Assembly: GCA_051530055.1 (NCBI GenBank)
Contig: CM121341.1
Location: 1,054,001 to 1,118,000, forward strand
DNA: 64,000 nt
Direction of reading: 5' to 3'
Origin: Neoechinorhynchus agilis
Taxonomy: Eukaryota > Acanthocephala
Positions 53,133 through 64,000 of this stretch are shown here, piece by piece (position 1 is the first letter of the stretch; each line of letters starts with the position of its first letter). Both the position numbers and the translations under genes were made by a program. The notes under the pieces were generated by a model that saw only the letters and a program-made list of their open reading frames with translations, had not been told where the DNA came from and ran no database searches.

Positions 53133-56100
53133 ACATGAGAAGGATGCATTGTGGGAGATGTTGGACTCGCGGCTATAAACCTCTATATAACGGCAAGACA
53201 CGGACCTGCAACGGTGTGGGTATCGGCATCTCTGAGAGATTCCGTGATGCCATAAAGGATGCCGAGAGATAAGATGACATACTGATGAAGATCACCATAG
53301 TAAGAGCCGAACGAACCATCCATATGTTTTCGGTCCACGCGCCCCACAGTGCAAGAGATGAACATGAGAAGGATGCATTCTGGGAGATGTTGGACTCGCG
53401 GCTATAAACCTCTATATAACGGCAAGACACGGACCTGCAACGGTGTGGGTATCGGGATCTCTGAGAGATTCCGTGATGCCATAAAGGATGCCGAGAGATA
53501 AGATGACATACTGATGAAGATCACCATAGTAAGAGCCGAACGAACCATCCATATGTTTTCGGTCCACGCGCCCCAGAGTGCAAGAGATGAACATGAGAAG
53601 TATGCATTCTGGGAGATGTTGGACTCGCGGCTATAAACCTCTATATAACGGCAAGACACGGACCTGCAACGGTGTGGGTATCGGCATCTCTGAGAGATTC
53701 CGTGATGCCATAAAGGATGCCGAGAGATAAGATGACATACTGATGAAGATCACCATAGTAAGAGCCGAACGAACCATCCATATGTTTTCGGTCCACGCGC
53801 CCCAGAGTGCAAGAGATGAACATGAGAAGGATGCATTCTGGGAGATGTTGGACTCGTGGCTATAAACCTCTATATAACGGCATTGCACGGACCTGCAACG
53901 GTGTGGGTATCGGCATTTCTGAGAGATTCCGTGATGCCATAAAGGATGCCGAGAGATAAGATGACATACTGATGAAGATCACCATAGTAAGTGCCGAACG
54001 AACCATCCATATGTTTTCGGTCCACGCGCCCCAGAGTGCAAGAGATGAACATGAGAAGAATGCATTCTGGGAGATGTTGGACTCGCGGCTATAAACCTCT
54101 ATATAACGGCAAGACACGGACCTGCAACGGTGATGGTATCGGCATCTCTGAGAGATTCCGTGATGCCATAAAGATGCCGAGAGATAAGATGACATACTGA
54201 TGAAGATCACCATAGTAAGTGCCGAACGAACCATCCACGCGCCCCAGAGTGCAAGAGATGAACATGAGAAGGATGCATTCTCGGAGATGTTGGACTCGCG
54301 GCTATAAACCTCTATATAGCGGCAAGACATGGACCTGCAACGGCGTGGGTATCGGCATCTCTGAGAGATTCCGTGATGCCATAAAGGATGCCGAGAGATA
54401 AGATGACATACTGATGAAGATCACCATAGTAAGAGCCGAACGAACCATCCATATGTTTTCGGTCCACGCGCCCCAGAGTGCAAGAAGATAGACATGAGAA
54501 GAATGCATTCTGGGAGATGTTGGACTCGTGGCTATAAACCTCTATATAACGGCATTGCACGGACCTACAACGGTGTGGGTATCGGCATCTCTGAGAGATT
54601 CCGTGATGCCATAAAGGATGCCGAGAGATAAGATGACATACTGATGAAGATCACCATAGTAAGAGCCGGTTTGAACCATCCATATGTTTTCCGATCCACA
54701 CCGCTGAGTGAGATGTTTGGAAGAATGCATTCAGGAGTATTGTTGTAATATAAACCCTCATATAACGGTAGACGGACCTGTGGTGATGGTATCGGCATCT
54801 CTGAGAGATTCCGTGATGCCATAAAGGATGCCGAGAGATAAGATGACATACTGATGAAGATCACCATAGTAAGTGCCGAACGAACCATCAATATGTTTTC
54901 GGTCCACGCGCCCCAGAGTGCAAGAGATGAACATGAGAAGGATGCATTCTGGGAGATGTTGGACTCGCGGCTATAAACCTCTATATAACGGCAAGACACG
55001 GACCTGCAACGGTGATGGTATCGGCATCTCTGAGAGATTCCGTGATGCCATAAAGGATGCCGAGAGATAAAATGACATACTGATGAAGATCACCATAGTA
55101 AGAGCCGAACAGACCATCCATATGTTTTCGGTCCACGCGCCCCAGAGTGCAAAGAGATGAACATGAGAAGGATGCATTCTGGGAGATGTTGGACTCGTGG
55201 CTATAAACCTCTAAATAACGGCAAGACACGGACCTGAAACGGTGTGGGTATCGGCATTTCTGAGAGATTCCGTGATGCCATAAAGGATGCCGAGAGATAA
55301 GATGACATACTGATGAAGATCACCATAGTAAGAGCCGAACGAACCATCCATATGTTTTCGGTCCACGCGCCCCAGAGTGCAAGAGAGATGAACATGAGAA
55401 GAATGCATTCTGGGAGATGTTGGACTCGCGGCTATAAACCTCTATATAACGGCAAGACACGGACCTGCAACGGTGATGGTATCGGCATCTCTGAGAGAGT
55501 CCGTGATGCCATAAAGGATGCCGAGAGATAAAATGACATACTGATGAAGATCACCATAGTAAGTGCCGAACGAACCATCAATATGTTTTCGGTCCACGCG
55601 CCCCAGAGTGCAAGAGATGAACATGAGAAGGATGCATTCTGGGAGATGTTGGACTCGTGCCTATAAACCTCTATATAACGGCATTGCACGGACCTACAAC
55701 GGTGTGGGTATCGGCATCTCTGAGAGATTCCGTGATGCCATAAAGGATGCCGAGAGATAAGATGACATACTGATGAAGATCACCATAGTAAGAGCCGAAC
55801 GAACCATCCATATGTTTTCGGTCCACGCGCCCCTGAGTGCAAGAGATTAACATGAGAAGGATGCATTCTGGGAGATGTTGGACTCGTGGCTATAAACCTC
55901 TATATAACGGCATTGCACGGACCTACAACGGTGTGGGTATCGGCATCTCTGAGAGATTCCGTGATGCCATAAAGGATGCCGAGAGATAAGATGACATACT
56001 GATGAAGATCACCATAGTAAGAGCCGAACGAACCATCCATATGTTTTCGGTCCACGCGCCCCAGAGTGCAAGAGATGAACATGAAGGATGCATTCTGGGA

Positions 56101-59100
56101 GATGTTGGACTCGTGGCTAAACCTCTCTATAACGGCATTGCACGGACCTGCAACGGTGTGGGTATCGGCATTTCTGAGAGATTCCGTGATGCCATAAAGG
56201 ATGCCGAGAGATAAGATGACATACTGATGAAGATCACCATAGTAAGAGCCGAACGAACCATCCATATGTTTTCGGTCCACGCGCCCCAGAGTGCAAGAGA
56301 TGAACATGAGAAGGATGCATTCTGGGAGATGTTGGACTCGCGGCTATAAACCTCTATATAACGGCAAGACACGGACCTGAAACGGTGTGGGTATGGGGAT
56401 CTCTGAGAGATTCCGTGATGCCATAAAGGATGCCGAGAGATAAGATGACATACTGATGAAGATCACCATAGTAAGTGCCGAACGAACCATCCATATGTTT
56501 TCGGTCCACGCGCCCCAGAGTGCAAGAGATGAACATGAGAAGTATGCATTGTGGGAGATGTTGGACTCGCGGCTATAAACCTCTATATAACGGCAAGACA
56601 CGGACCTGCAACGGTGTGGGTATCGGCATCTCTGAGAGATTCCGTGATGCCATAAAGGATGCCGAGAGATAAGATGACATACTGATGAAGATCACCATAG
56701 TAAGTGCCGAACGAACCATCCATATGTTTTCGGTCCACGCGCCCCAGAGTGCAAGAGATGAACATGAGAAGAATGCATTCTGGGAGATGTTGGACTCGCG
56801 GCTATAAACCTCTATATAACGGCAAGACACGGACCTGCAACGGTGTGGGTATCGGCTCCTGAGAGATTCCGTGATGCCATAAAGGATGCCGAGAGATAAG
56901 ATGACATACTGATGAAGATCACCATGTCAGTGCCGAACGAACCATCCATATGTTTCGGTCCACGCGCCCCAGAGTGCAAGAGATGAACATGAGAAGGATA
57001 TGAATTCTCGGAGATGTTGGACTCGTGGCTATAAACCTCTATATAACGGCAAGACACGGACCTGCAACGGTGATGGTATCGGCATCTCTGAGAGATTCCG
57101 TGATGCCATAAACGATGCCGAGAGATAAGATGACATACTGATGAAGATCACCATAGTAAGTGCCGAACGAACCATCCATATGTTTTCGGTCCACGCGCCC
57201 CAGAGTGCAAGAGATGAACATGAGAAGGATGCATTCTGGGAGATGTTGGACTCGTGGCTATAAACCTCTATATAACGGCGAGACATGGACCTGCAACGGT
57301 GTGGGTATCGGCATTTCTGAAATTCCGTGATGCCATAAAGGATGCCGAGAGATAAGATGACATACTGATGAAGATCACCATAGTAAGAGCCGAACGAACC
57401 ATCCATATGTTTTCGGTCCACGCGCCCCAGAGTGCAAAGAGATGAACATGAGAAGAATGCATTCTGGGAGATGTTGGACTCGCGGCTATAAACCTCTATA
57501 TAACGGCAAGACACGGACCTGCAACGGTGTGGGTATCGGCATCTCTGAGAGATCCGTGATGCCATAAAGGATGCCGAGAGATAAGATGACATACTGATGA
57601 AGATCACCATAGTAAGTGCCGAACGAACCATCCATATGTTTTCAGTCCACGCGCCCCAGAGTGCAAGAGATGAACATGAGAAGGATGCATTCTGGGAGAT
57701 GTTGGACTCGTGGCTATAAACCTCTATATAACGGCAAGACACGGACCTGCAACGGTGTGGGTATCGGCATCTCTGAGAGATTCCGTGATGCCATAAAGGA
57801 TGCCGAGAGATAAGATGACATACTGATGAAGATCACCATAGTAAGTGCCGAACGAACCATCCATATGTTTTCGGTCCACGCGCCCCAGAGTGCAAGAGAT
57901 GAACATGAGAAGGATGCATTCTGGGAGATGTTGGACTCGTGGCTATAAACCTCTATATAACGGCAAGACACGGACCTGCAACGGTGTGGGTATCGGCATC
58001 TCTGAGAGATTCCGTGATGCCATAAAGGATGCCGAGAGATAAGATGACATACTGATGAAGATCACCATAGTAAGAGCCGAACGAACCATCCATATGTTTT
58101 CGGTCCACGCGCCCCAGAGTGCAAGAGATGAACATGAGAAGAATGCATTCTGGGAGATGTTGGACTCGCGGCTATAAACCGCTATATAACGGCAATGCAC
58201 GGACCTGCAACGGTGTGGGTATCGGCATTTCTGAGAGATTCCGTGATGCCATAAAGGATGCCGAGAGATAAGATGACATACTGATGAAGATCACCATAGT
58301 AAGTGCCGAACGAACCATCCATATGTTTTCAGTCCACGCGCCCCAGAGTGCAAGAGATGAACATGAGAAGGATGCATTCTGGGAGATGTTGGACTCGTGG
58401 CTATAAACCTCTAAATAACGGCAATGCACGGACCTGCAACGGTGTGGGTATCGGCATCTCTGAGAGATCCCGTGATGCCATAAAGGATGCCGAGAGATAA
58501 GATGACATACTGATGAAGATCACCATAGTAAGAGCCGAACGAACCATCCATATGTTTTCGGTCCACGCGCCCCAGAGTGCAAGAGATGAACATGAGAAGA
58601 ATGCATTCTGGGAGATGTTGGACTCGCGGCTATAAACCGCTATATAACGGCAATGCACGGACCTGCAACGGTGTGGGTATCGGCATTTCTGAGAGATTCC
58701 GTGATGCCATAAAGGATGCCGAGAGATAAGATGACATACTGATGAAGATCACCATAGTAAGAGCCGAACGAACCATCCATATGTTTTCGGTCCACGCGCC
58801 CCAGAGTGCAAGAGATGAACATGGGAAGGATGCATTCTGGGAGATGTAGGACTCGCGGCTATAAACCTCTATATAACGGCAAGACACGGACCTGCAACGG
58901 TGTGGGTATCGGCATCTCTGAGAGATTCCGTGATGCCATAAGGATGCCGAGAGATAAGATGACATACTGATGAAGATCACCATAGTAAGAGCCGAACGAA
59001 CCATCCATATGTTTTCGGTCCACGCGCCCCAGAGTGCAAGAGATGAACATGAGAAGGATGCATTCTGGGAGATGTTGGACTCGTGGCTATAAACCTCTAT

Positions 59101-59770
59101 ATAACGGCAAGACACGGACCTGCAACGGTGTGGGTATCGGCATCTCTGAGAGATTCCGTGATGCCATAAAGGATGCCGAGAGATAAGATGACATACTGAT
59201 GAAGATCACCATAGTAAGAGCCGAACGAACCATCCATATGTTTTCGGTCCACGCGCCCCAGAGTGCAAGAGATGAACATGAGAAGGATGCATTCTGGGAG
59301 ATGTTGGACTCGTGGCTATAAACCTCTATATAACGGCAAGACACGGACCTGCAACGGTGTGGGTATCGGCATCTCTGAGAGATTCCGTGATGCCATAAAG
59401 GATGCCGAGAGATAAGATGACATACTGATGAAGATCACCATAGTAAGAGCCGAACGAACCATCCATATGTTTTCGGTCCACGCGCCCCAGAGTGCAAGAG
59501 ATGAACATGAGAAGGATGCATTCTGGGAGATGTTGGACTCGTGGCTATAAACCTCTATATAACGGCAAGCACGGACCTGCAACGGTGTGGGTATCGGCAT
59601 CTCTGAGAGATTCCGTGATGCCATAAAGGATGCCGAGAGATAAGATGACATACTGATGAAGATCACCATAGTAAGAGCCGAACGAACCATCCATATGTTT
59701 TCGGTCCACGCGCCCCAGAGTGCAAGAGATGAACATGAGAAGGATACATTCTGGGAGATGTTGGACTCGG
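53095..59770 (+). repeat. Tandem array of about 29 units of 229 bp derived from a LINE endonuclease
   Basis: The junction CTCG(C/T)GGCTATAAACCTCT recurs 29 times, mostly 229 bp apart. Within a unit the LINE frame reads GVGIGISERFRDAIKDAER, a stop, DDILMKITIVRAERTIHMFS, VHAPQSARDEHEKDAFWEML, then the junction. This is the middle of an APE-type endonuclease of RTE-like LINEs (ISERLRDSI.EVER..DRLMKI..A..ERRIHLFSAYAPQTG). 229 is not a multiple of three, so the frame shifts at each junction and long open frames on either strand are by-products. Units are 95% or more alike, with local differences (AAGACACGG/ATTGCACGG, GTAAGAGCC/GTAAGTGCC) that mark sub-types. Array units near 54.7 kb are the most diverged. 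Confidence 0.97.
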
Positions 59771-61200
59771 AACACAAGCTGCATTCCCACAGAATATTAT
59801 TTGATAATAGCAGGAGACATGAATGGTCATGTTTGACAGGCTACTGATAGGAATCGTTGCCACGGAGGAGGCAAAGGCTATGGAATTCGAAATGAAGACG
59901 GCGACCGCATCACTGATTTCTGCGACTCACAAAGTGTGGTCATCACCATTACGTGTTTCGTGAAGCGAATATCACACCTACCAACTTTTTACAGTGGCAA
60001 CAATAAATCTTAGATCGATTTCCTCGTCGTCCGTCGTTAGCACTTATCTACAGTTTATAACGTAAGAGTCGTTCCCTATGAAACAGTCGCTGCTCAACAC
60101 CGACTTCTATTTGCTTGCCTGACTATAAAACCACCCGTACACTTCAAAGAGCAAAGAACTGACCCAGGTAGAATCAAATAGTGGCGCTTTCACGAGATGG
60201 AGTCTAAAATGATGTCGAACATGGGTTTTATTCGAAATCACAAGTGTAGATGATGCGTGAAGGAAGCTCAAGAAGACAGCTCGCGCAACGATCGGCATCA
60301 CCAAACCCGGTAAGCGATACATTGACCACTGCTGCGCATGGATCTGGACGGATAAACAAAGGTGCATGAGAGAAAAATGAAAAATACCATGCGTTTCTCC
60401 GCTTCAAAACACACGCTAACTAGCAGAAATACAAAGAAGCCAAGCGTAGTGCAAAGAAGGCGAATGCTGCCGCAAGATCTGTTCACTACGATAAAATCAT
60501 TCGCAACCTAGAACATCGAGGCGAAGATCGAACACTCTTCGGACTGATGAAATTGAGGCATCTGCAGACGCAAGACGTTGAAAAATTTCACTGCGTTAAT
60601 AAGGGAAATGGTAGGATGATATCGTGAAGCAGCACGAAGAGAAAGATGGCGTCGCTCCGAGGAGTTTCCGCACCCATCAATTGAGTCGACACCACCAATC
60701 GACCTATCTATTCTATATATCGATACAGTTGAAGCTGAACAGGCCATCAAAACAATGAATAACGGCAAATCAACAGGTCCAGACGATCTCCGAGTGAGCG
60801 GCAAATTAGCACGACAATACCTATATGGAAACGGAAAGGAAATCCGGCCGAATGCAAAAATTACCGATCCGACTAACATCCCACACTATGAAAATCTATG
60901 AACGAATTATCGAAGCGCGCATCCGTAATATTGTTGAAATCAACGCCAATCAAACAGGTTTCGTGAAGGACTGTGTAGCACAGTCGATGCGATTTATGCT
61001 GTGCGACTTTTCTTTGAGAAATATCGTGAGAGAAACCTAGCAATCCACGCAGCCTTCTTTGACCTCAAAAAAGCGTTCGACCCTGTACCGCATGAACTCA
61101 TCACAAGAGATTCTGCTCGAGGAAATTGGCTTCAACTGCATGGATAGGAAAAGACACAATTGCGGGAATGGTTGAATAAATAATCCTCCATCAGTTTCCG
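59771..61200 (+). mobile_element. Remainder of the RTE-like LINE (endonuclease end and RT start)
   Basis: Right after the last array unit, pieces read IIAGDMNGHV, CHGGGKGYGIRNEDGDRI and FYSGNNKS with IDFLVVRR (end of the endonuclease, including the D-x-N and IDF motifs). Then EAEQAIKTMNNGKSTGPDDL, MKIYERIIEARIRNIVEINA, NQTGFVKDC and FFDLKKAFDPVPHELI (start of the reverse transcriptase). Several frame changes and stops interrupt it. The YADD catalytic block is absent; the element breaks off near 61.2 kb. Confidence 0.88.
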
Positions 61201-61379
61201 CTGGGAATCATATCAATCTGTCGGTCCATGAAAATCTCAAAAACTGATATAGAGTTCGATTTTAGGATACGCGGTCGACCTTCAGAATTAAGAAACCTAT
61301 TTTAAAAGCTCAAGAAATGATGTTGCAAATTACACAACGATTCTATTGTATCTCGCTTTCTGTTGGTTCGTTGTTTTCG

Positions 61380-61500
61380 TCGCCAACATTTTTCCCGTGG
61401 TACCAAACGACTTGAGTGTCTCGGCGCCAAAGGGAACAAAATAATGATTTCGATCCCGGGGGCCACCTCTTAATCTCAACCCCCTTTGACGCGTTTAAAT
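61380..61500 (-). mobile_element. Short LINE-tail fragment
   Basis: On the minus strand, GATCGAAATCATTATTTTGT TCCCTTTGGCGCCGAGACAC matches the coding segment RNHYFVPFGVET of the 31.1 kb copy. Only about 50-100 bp is recognisable. Confidence 0.55.
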
Positions 61501-61784
61501 TCCGGGATTATCCATTACGGCATGGAACGAAACAAAACTTTTGCTTAAAGCTCTACCGGTCATCAATGTGTTAAAAATCAATGACCAATGCAACACATCG
61601 CAGGCGCCACCATTTCATTAGATCCGGAATTCTACTGTACACTTAATGCTCCCAATTAGGCAGAGATCGGTTTATGCGGGTCCTAAGGAAAACTCCATCG
61701 CCACTTCTTCAATCTGATCATAAATTTCACCATTATATTGAAAGGCATTCTTAGAAAGCACATCTTAAAAGAACTTTGATGTAA

Positions 61785-61965
61785 AGAGTAACAACACCGA
61801 TCTCTTACATCAGAAAAGTGATTGAACCACTTAGACTCTGATGCGTACGGTAAAGAGTTTGTACATCCCTGCGGATTATCAGATACCTCCAGGACGGGAT
61901 GTAATAATCTGAATCAATAGAACCGGCTTGCCAGTAACATTTATGAAGTAAAGAATAACATCAAG
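61785..61965 (-). repeat. Dispersed repeat fragment (GATCCGGAGG family), reverse
   Basis: GTAAAGAGTTTGTACATCCC TGCGGATTATCAGATACCTC is the inverse of the family sequence at 31950-31990 and 35395-35440, with substitutions. Confidence 0.55.
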
Positions 61966-61969
61966 TTTT

Positions 61970-62560
61970 CCATCGTTTTTAAGTTTTAATAGAAGAGTTG
62001 AAGTTCCCTTCTTTTTATTTCGTAGGGTCCTAGTTTAGTTTTGAGAATTTTCACGGGACGAGTAGACTTAAACGTCTAGAAACATATATGGGTCCCGATC
62101 AATGATCACCACTGTTTTACCTTTGGTGTTGTGAATAGAGCCGTCTCGTATATAATATCGATTATTATTTTAAGTTGTGTTGGCGTGATTGTTAATAGCG
62201 TCGCATCGTGACAGTTCAGCTTTTAGCCCTGAGAAGCGCTTTCTTTTTCTCTAATGAAATTGATTTTGTTGATTCCCGCAGTTCTGTTCCATGGAAATTT
62301 AAAGAATCATACAAATTTACTAGTTTGTAATTCAACAAACATAAATTGCAAAATGTTTAAATTTGTTGTTAATTTTTGATGCCAGCATAGATCTATATAA
62401 AGCCCCAAATTTCTTGCACAATCTTACGAAAAATAGCTACATTCTATCGAAGAATAGGATTGCCGAAATTATTACTAATCGTCTAATTTCGATTAACAAT
62501 AAAATAATTCGAAATTCCTCAGTGAACGTTTTTTCAGTTTTTAATTTTCACAGGCCTTTA
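61970..62560. other. Intergenic, no gene seen
   Basis: AT-rich sequence with short frames only. No recognisable RNA gene or coding exon. Confidence 0.3.
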
Positions 62561-62567
62561 GATGCGG

Positions 62568-63989
62568 TTAATAATATTCTAACATTTCTTGTTTGATGCA
62601 TTGGCGAAGTGGCCTTTCTGTTTTTCCCACGTACGTGACCAAGTGGCCACGGTCAATCCGACACCGTTCACACCGGATCTCGTAGACTACACTGCTCTGA
62701 TCGCACATCTTCCAGTCACGATCAATGGCTTGCTGACGCTCCTCGTCCATCCGCGCACCTGCTGTGTATCTGCACATTAGGCACGACCGAGGGCATTCCT
62801 GATGATCCTCATGATGCCTCGTTCTCGTCAGCATCCTCCGCAGCGTTCTACACCCTCTGTGCACAATACGCACATTCAACCCTGCTTGCCTGAGCAGTAC
62901 TTTAACTCTCTTCGTGAACATTTCACTCACGTACGGAATTCGTAGGATCGGACTATCGTCCTTTCGTTCCCTCATGGGTCCAACGTCCCGTCTAATTCTA
63001 TTTTCCACTTCTCGCTGGAATCCTTCGATCTCCTCTGTCGAATATCCGTTGTCCGCGAAGATCTTGTTTACTGCTTCCACCGCTCCACGCTTCGCGTCCC
63101 ACGACGATGAGCAGGTGGTTGCCGATTTATGCATACCAGCGTATATCGCCGCTTTCATCGCCCAAGGATGATGAGAATCTCGGTGCATCACAATCGACTT
63201 CCTGCATGGCTTTCGATACCAATTGAAGTTGGATACATCGTCGGATTTGAAGCGGAGATTGAGGAATGGCAGGTAGTCCGAAGGTTGGTCTCTCGTAACC
63301 CGAATCCTCCTATTCGAGTCCATTGAATTTAATAGTGACTTAATGGTATCGACCTCATCATCCTCGGTGAAGGTCAACAACACATCGTCCACATAGCGGA
63401 GGTAAACTTGACTCGACGCTAAATGTGGATAGATGTGCTGTCTTTCCAGGTCATAAAGGTAGAGGATGGCCAATACCGGAGCTAAACTATTTCCCATTGC
63501 AAGACCACGAACTTGCTTATATAGCTGGTTTCGATAACGAAAAAGGTTGCACTTCAGTACCAATCGTGTCGGACCAATAACATCGTCTGGTAGTAGACCA
63601 AAGAGGTCAAGATCCTCATTCTCCTTCAACCTTTTCTCCAGCGCACGTACTGCTCCCTCGTTGTCCACATTGGTGTACTATGCTACGAAATCAAAAGACA
63701 TTACGCGACTGTTGGTCAATTCATTCTGTCGCGATCGCAGGGTTGATAGCAGCTCATCAGTATTGCTCACAAATGCCCGTGTCCTCCGTAGCAATGGACC
63801 GATAGCCGAAGCCAGGAAACGAGAAACACGGTACGCTGGTCCATTAACCGCAGATATGATTGGTCTGCATTTCAGCAACGAGGCTGCTTGCGGTGTAACC
63901 GGACCAATAGGCATCTTGTGTGTCTTGACCAATCCGTACATCGCCAGCGTACGTAATGGTCCGTGTGTGAAACTGCTCATCCCTTTCAA
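62568..63989 (-). mobile_element. Penelope-like element, long RT with truncated GIY-YIG endonuclease
   Basis: Minus-strand frames encode KTHKMPIGPVTPQAASLLKC, RPIISAVNGPAYRVSRF and MSFDFVA, then after one interruption DNEGAVRALEKR, QVRGLAMGNSLAPVLAILYL, the catalytic YVDDVLL, WYRKPCRKSIVMHRDSHHPW, a Cys cluster (CPRSCLMC, RCERC) and the start of a GIY-YIG nuclease (VTYVGKTERPLRQC). The rest of the nuclease is missing: after RQC the sequence changes to AT-rich DNA, so the 3' end is lost. The element enters from the right edge and is the best preserved PLE here. The decayed copies at 1.2 and 50.5 kb belong to a related lineage. Confidence 0.93.
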
Positions 63990-64000
63990 CTCTCGAGCCG

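Noticed and set aside
53173-59790. Many 60-240 residue open frames on both strands in the array (MSCRYIEVYS..., MFISCTLGRVD..., MPNEPSICF...)
   Set aside because: They are by-products of one repeated 229-bp unit read in other frames or on the other strand. The LINE endonuclease frame explains the sequence, and none of the others has a family or start context.
1-64000. tRNA, rRNA or spliceosomal RNA genes
   Set aside because: I looked for the T-loop pattern GGTTCRANTCC and for known snRNA motifs and found no convincing case by eye. A covariance-model scan would be decisive.
1-64000. LTR retroelements, endogenous viruses or Polintons
   Set aside because: No protease, integrase, capsid or envelope-like segment and no paired long terminal repeats were seen. 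All retroelement pieces fit LINEs or Penelope-like elements.

Overview
The window is nuclear DNA from an animal with a compact but repeat-littered genome. It carries RPL39, RPS29, clathrin heavy chain, ORMDL, guanylate kinase, BolA2, XPC and NUP42 homologues. Most introns are only about 30-50 nt long with GT..AG ends. Five start codons (RPL39, RPS29, both NUP42 copies, the gene at 51642) directly follow an AG, and RPL39 and RPS29 lie 84 bp apart on one strand; both facts fit spliced-leader trans-splicing and operons. The lineage cannot be fixed from the sequence. A fast-evolving small-genome metazoan with trans-splicing (for example a tunicate of the appendicularian type, a worm or a mesozoan) would fit.

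Layout: 1-0.5 kb, last exon of an unidentified gene; 1.1-2.8 kb, decayed Penelope-like element (PLE); 3.4-3.8 kb, RPL39 and RPS29; 4.6-5.3 kb, LINE fragment; 6.3-7.2 kb, NUP42-like gene A (minus); 7.8-8.1 kb, PLE-derived palindrome; 9.6-15.0 kb, clathrin heavy chain; 15.6-18 kb, retroelement debris, a 103-bp tandem array and copies of a phosphodiesterase exon; 19.6-21 kb, PLE and palindrome; 21.7-23.0 kb, ORMDL; 24.3-25.5 kb, palindrome and a tandem duplication; 25.8-27.1 kb, guanylate kinase and BolA2 (convergent); 27.1-30.2 kb, 225-bp tandem array; 30.2-32.1 kb, retroelement tails and dispersed repeats; 33.1-36.0 kb, XPC; 36.0-36.3 kb, small gene; 36.9-37.8 kb, NUP42-like gene B; 37.9-38.7 kb, repeats; 39.2-49.3 kb, giant repeat-bearing gene with an NDRG-like end; 50.5-51.6 kb, second copy of the decayed PLE; 51.6-53.1 kb, unidentified gene; 53.1-59.8 kb, 229-bp tandem array made from a LINE endonuclease segment; 59.8-62 kb, rest of that LINE and other repeats; 62.6-64 kb, nearly complete PLE (minus).

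The host genes cover translation (RPL39, RPS29), membrane traffic and lipid control (clathrin, ORMDL), nucleotide metabolism (guanylate kinase), iron handling (BolA2), DNA repair (XPC) and mRNA export (NUP42). They do not form one pathway.

The most striking observation is that the two introns of the clathrin gene and the intron of ORMDL are not ordinary short introns. Each is bounded by short terminal inverted repeats, different in each case. For ORMDL and clathrin intron 1, cutting exactly between 3-bp direct repeats restores the conserved protein, while the nearest GT..AG cut does not. They look like inserted inverted-repeat elements that became introns with non-canonical ends. Other notable items are the LINE-derived satellite that enters the end of a gene, PLE-derived palindromes flanked by 12-14 bp target duplications, and local homogenisation between two NUP42 paralogues.
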